A model generated the notes under the pieces. The model ran no database searches. It saw nothing but the letters and a program-made list of their open reading frames with translations, and was not told the DNA's origin. From Mimachlamys varia (Eukaryota > Mollusca > Bivalvia > Pectinida > Pectinidae): 64,000 bases of DNA. Of the stretch, positions 60,732-64,000 are shown in pieces (the stretch's first letter is position 1; each line of letters starts with the position of its first letter). Position numbers and translations under genes: made by a program. The stretch spans positions 35,984,688-36,048,687 of the forward strand of contig OX392535.1 in the NCBI GenBank assembly GCA_947623455.1. Reading direction: 5' to 3'.

Positions 60732-61150
60732 AAAGACATGAACACTATATTAATATTCTTGGATTCACAATGGACACATTCAGAAATATACACAAAATAC
60801 TCGTATGTTTTTCTTAATTAAAATTGGAAATATTGGTAATGTTCAAATGGTCGAGTTATTAGCAATGGGCAAATAAGCGGGATAATATCAATATGCAAAT
60901 GTTTATCTATAAACACTAGACAAATAGAATACATAGATTTTTGGTCAATTGCCAATAGGAAAATGATTATTTGCAATTAGTTTTAAGGTTCATAATGCGA
61001 GACTTGGCACGCGCGAAATTTACAGTTTTTACTATTTACAAATGCTTTACTTATACCTAGCCCAATATAACGTGTCACAAATAGATTCCGACGTCTTTTT
61101 CCTCTAAAGGAGAAAGTTCTCTTGGTAAATGACTATAAAGACTTTGAAAA
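60732..61150. other. 3' flank of the GPCR gene
   Basis: AT-rich, nothing recognised before the repeat X copies. Confidence 0.5.
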
Positions 61151-61350
61151 AATTATATTACAATACCGAAGCGTCAACAAATCAATAATCCGAACTCAAA
61201 ATCGCTTAAACTAGAGGTAAGCTTTGAACAAAGGAGAGATTTACACGAAAACCCTCGTAAAAGTACAATATAATAAGACCAGGGGATCCGGAAGAGTAAG
61301 CGTCTTCTGCTTCATCGACGACACCCGCCTGGTAAATCTAGGTTACATCC
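61151..61350 (+). repeat. Dispersed repeat X, copy 2
   Basis: Matches copy 1 and extends further right, through AGTAAGCGTCTTCTGCTTCA and ATCGACGACACCCGCC. Confidence 0.7.
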
Positions 61351-61510
61351 AAGTAAGCATCAATCCTCAAAATGAGAACCATGTGTAAGTCGCCAAACTT
61401 GTTTTTATTCAAGTTATAGCTTCAGTTTTGATAGTCTGGAACCTCCAAATGTTCAATAGTTCATGTATAAAGCTAGATGCAACTTAGCTCTGAGAGTTCT
61501 TTAAATAATC

Positions 61511-61675
61511 AGAGAATACCACAGCGTTAAGAAAACCACATCCGAACTCAAAGTCGATTAAACTAGAGGCAAAATAGTAACAAAGACAAAATTTACATGG
61601 AGACTCTCGTAAAAGTACAAGAGAATAAGACCAGGTGTACCAGAAGAGTAAACGTCTTCTCTTATAACGTTCTTA
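61511..61675 (+). repeat. Dispersed repeat X, copy 3
   Basis: Matches copies 1 and 2. It lies about 355 bases after copy 2 in the same orientation, so the two may be a local duplication. Confidence 0.7.
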
Positions 61676-64000
61676 TAACTAAGCGTCTCATAACCTCACA
61701 AACACACCCAGTTTTTTTTATTTATATACAACATTCATAACAAACGTATATATATATATAAATTATTCATAATCATGCATCTATGGTCTTAACTCTTTTC
61801 TTTGAGTCTATATCTTCTTGTTTCCTACTTACTAGCCATGCAAGTTTAAAATTATAAGATATTACATGTATAAAGACTTTTGCCAATGTTGGTCCATAGA
61901 ATATCGTGTTTTTAATCATCATCGGGCCTCATTTTATCACACTGACTAAAATATTCCAAACCATTTGTTTTTAATATTGTTTTCACAATATTGACATGCT
62001 GTGTAATTGTATGCAAAATATATATATATTCAGTTTGCTCTGTAAAAATGCATTGATTTATTAAAAGATGACAAAACCCTAAAAATTATCCCGAGGTACT
62101 TCGATATTATAGAAATATGATCTGATATTTATGTTTGACATAATTTCAAAATGATGTGACAAAATTAAATTTTTCCGATGTCGTTTTAGTTTTAGTCACT
62201 ACTAAAAGTTACTCACAAATTCAATTGTGTAATATATGGCCTATGTTGAAAAATTATAGACGCCTGTTTTAAGTGGTCATTTCTAGGCCTTTTCTTACAT
62301 TTCTAGCCAGATCTGACGACAAATTGGTCCATATTCATAAAGCTGTTCTCATACCAAAGCCGTTTTTGTGTTCCAGTGATGAATCTTTTGAATTCCCCCT
62401 ATTTTTGATTTGGAGAAACATTGAAAAGACAAAATAATAAGAAATATAATTTCCAGTGTCATTCTTGAAGTGTTGATATTTCACATGCAGTTTAACGAAT
62501 TAAAAAGGAATTGGCTTGAGCACAGAATATTTGTTTGAGCACGAGAACTGTTTCAAGGTTCAGGTTGTCAGTCACCTTAGTAATCAATCTTACTCCTTGT
62601 TTTGTGTCTGTCTTTCTTCACTTGAAAGAAACGTTATCAGTTTCATAATAATATTTCGACAATTATTAGACAAAAACCACAAACGCAAAGAGTATTCTTT
62701 CAGCACTTTCTTGCTGCAAAATAATTGTTTGTGATAAAATAGATATCTTATAGAATAACGTCCTCTTTGAAGTAAATGTTATCTTATTTAAAAGAAAGAA
62801 ACATGTCGATAATTTTTTAAGATCCTGGAGAAAATTGGCTTGTTCTTCAGTTGTCGTATTCGATTCACAGTGTTCTCAAGATCAATAACGAGTTTACAGG
62901 CAATTGCTTATCATGACTTTTCAAGAAACAATATCCTGTCAATATGATATCTTAAATATTGTTTTAGATGAATATATGCATTTTGATTGATAGTTATTCA
63001 AATTCATCGTTATGTTTACATTGCATGAATGAAGATCCGGTTGTATCAAGCTTCATTTAAATAATGACGTATTAAACTAAACTAAACAACTTAAGGGTCT
63101 TTCCCCCTCTTTATTCAAAACAAATGGAAGGTATGGTTACCGGACACATGAAATATTGTTTGTTTGGCCTAATCCCACAAGTTATTTATAACAAGTAAAT
63201 GATATTATTTTAATTAATAAACCGGGTTTGTTTTATCAATAAGCATAGCAAGTAGAATAATTATAAAGTAGCCCCAAAATACGTCAAATGTGTGTTTTTC
63301 ACTGCTGTCCATTTTTTTCCAACTATCGGATGACAAAGAATTCATTCATCATTTGCAAATTGTTGTATTTGTGATAGCGATTAGCAAATGCAAAATATAT
63401 CGTTAATGATATACGCGTGTATGATGCTTAAAACAAAACGGAGAAAAAGGCAATCAACGACAGTTAAGATGGATGGTGTACTTTTCTGTGATTGCGTTAA
63501 GTTTTAACGTCCATTGTATATATTGATAAATTGGTTGATGTGATGGCAAAGCAATATTGTCAATATGATAGAAGAAAGTTAAAAGACTATTTTTCAGATA
63601 TGAGTAGTTATATGTAAACTCGTTTTTTCATTAGGATAAATTTGGTCAAAACCAAAACTTCCTCTCTTTGGTTTTCTGATCTTCCTAATTCCATTCATTA
63701 AAACTCGTCCGTTTCCAGGAATCTTTTCTGCACAGTTCACATACAATATCATTGTGAAGAAGGCCGTTTTGGTTAAAAAATTAAAAAGTCTGATGATATT
63801 AAAAATATTGGGTAAAACAATTCTTTGTTTACGGTGTTTCGACAGTAAGTGCGAACAGATAAGTCAGCAATTGATGTAAGGATTGAATGGGGAAGTTATT
63901 CAAAACGTTATTTTTTTCTGTACCAACATTCTTGATGTTTATAATTATAGGCGCTTCATTTTGTCGTACTTCGAGTGACGTTTTGGTGAGTTTTTATTTT
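61676..64000. other. Non-coding, nothing firmly recognised
   Basis: AT-rich. At the extreme end an exon-like 35-base segment (63951-63985) lies between TTATAATTATAG and GTGAGT; see findings. Confidence 0.45.

Overview
This looks like nuclear DNA from a marine mollusc, most likely a bivalve and possibly a scallop. The base composition is AT-rich. tRNA-derived SINEs of molluscan type are spread through the window, with a shared central domain resembling that reported for bivalve MetaSINEs. Minisatellites and palindromic MITE-like elements are common, the motif ACATGTA recurs, and coding sequence is very sparse. The one confident gene is a lophotrochozoan-type neuropeptide-like receptor. All family names are judged from the sequence alone, with no database search.

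Layout. Positions 1-9 kb hold SINEs, an 84-bp tandem array (3.35-4.16 kb) and a small TTAA-flanked palindromic element; a 37-codon frame with a signal-peptide-like start lies at 9.04 kb. Positions 11-35 kb are mostly non-coding, with tandem arrays, a duplicated block carrying paired cAMP-response-element palindromes (23.6-25.2 kb), an unidentified protein-like open frame at 27.2-27.4 kb on the minus strand, perfect hairpins near 31-32.7 kb and (CTTT)n arrays at 34.5-35 kb. Positions 37-48 kb carry several minisatellites with 30-, 36- and 42-bp periods and a SINE whose tRNA-like head is triplicated.

From 48.1 kb to the end the window may be one gene locus. A rhodopsin-class GPCR is coded in one long exon (58979-60214, plus strand), just after a strong 3' splice site, so at least one exon lies further 5'. 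A good candidate for that exon is at 48112-48132, with a TATA-like box, an ideal start context and a perfect GTAAGT donor. It would join in frame across a 10.8-kb intron filled with SINE copies and two MITEs that carry 8-bp target duplications.

Most other open frames are of a length and number expected by chance in AT-rich DNA and are not annotated. I found no rRNA, functional tRNA, CRISPR array or intact transposase or reverse transcriptase.
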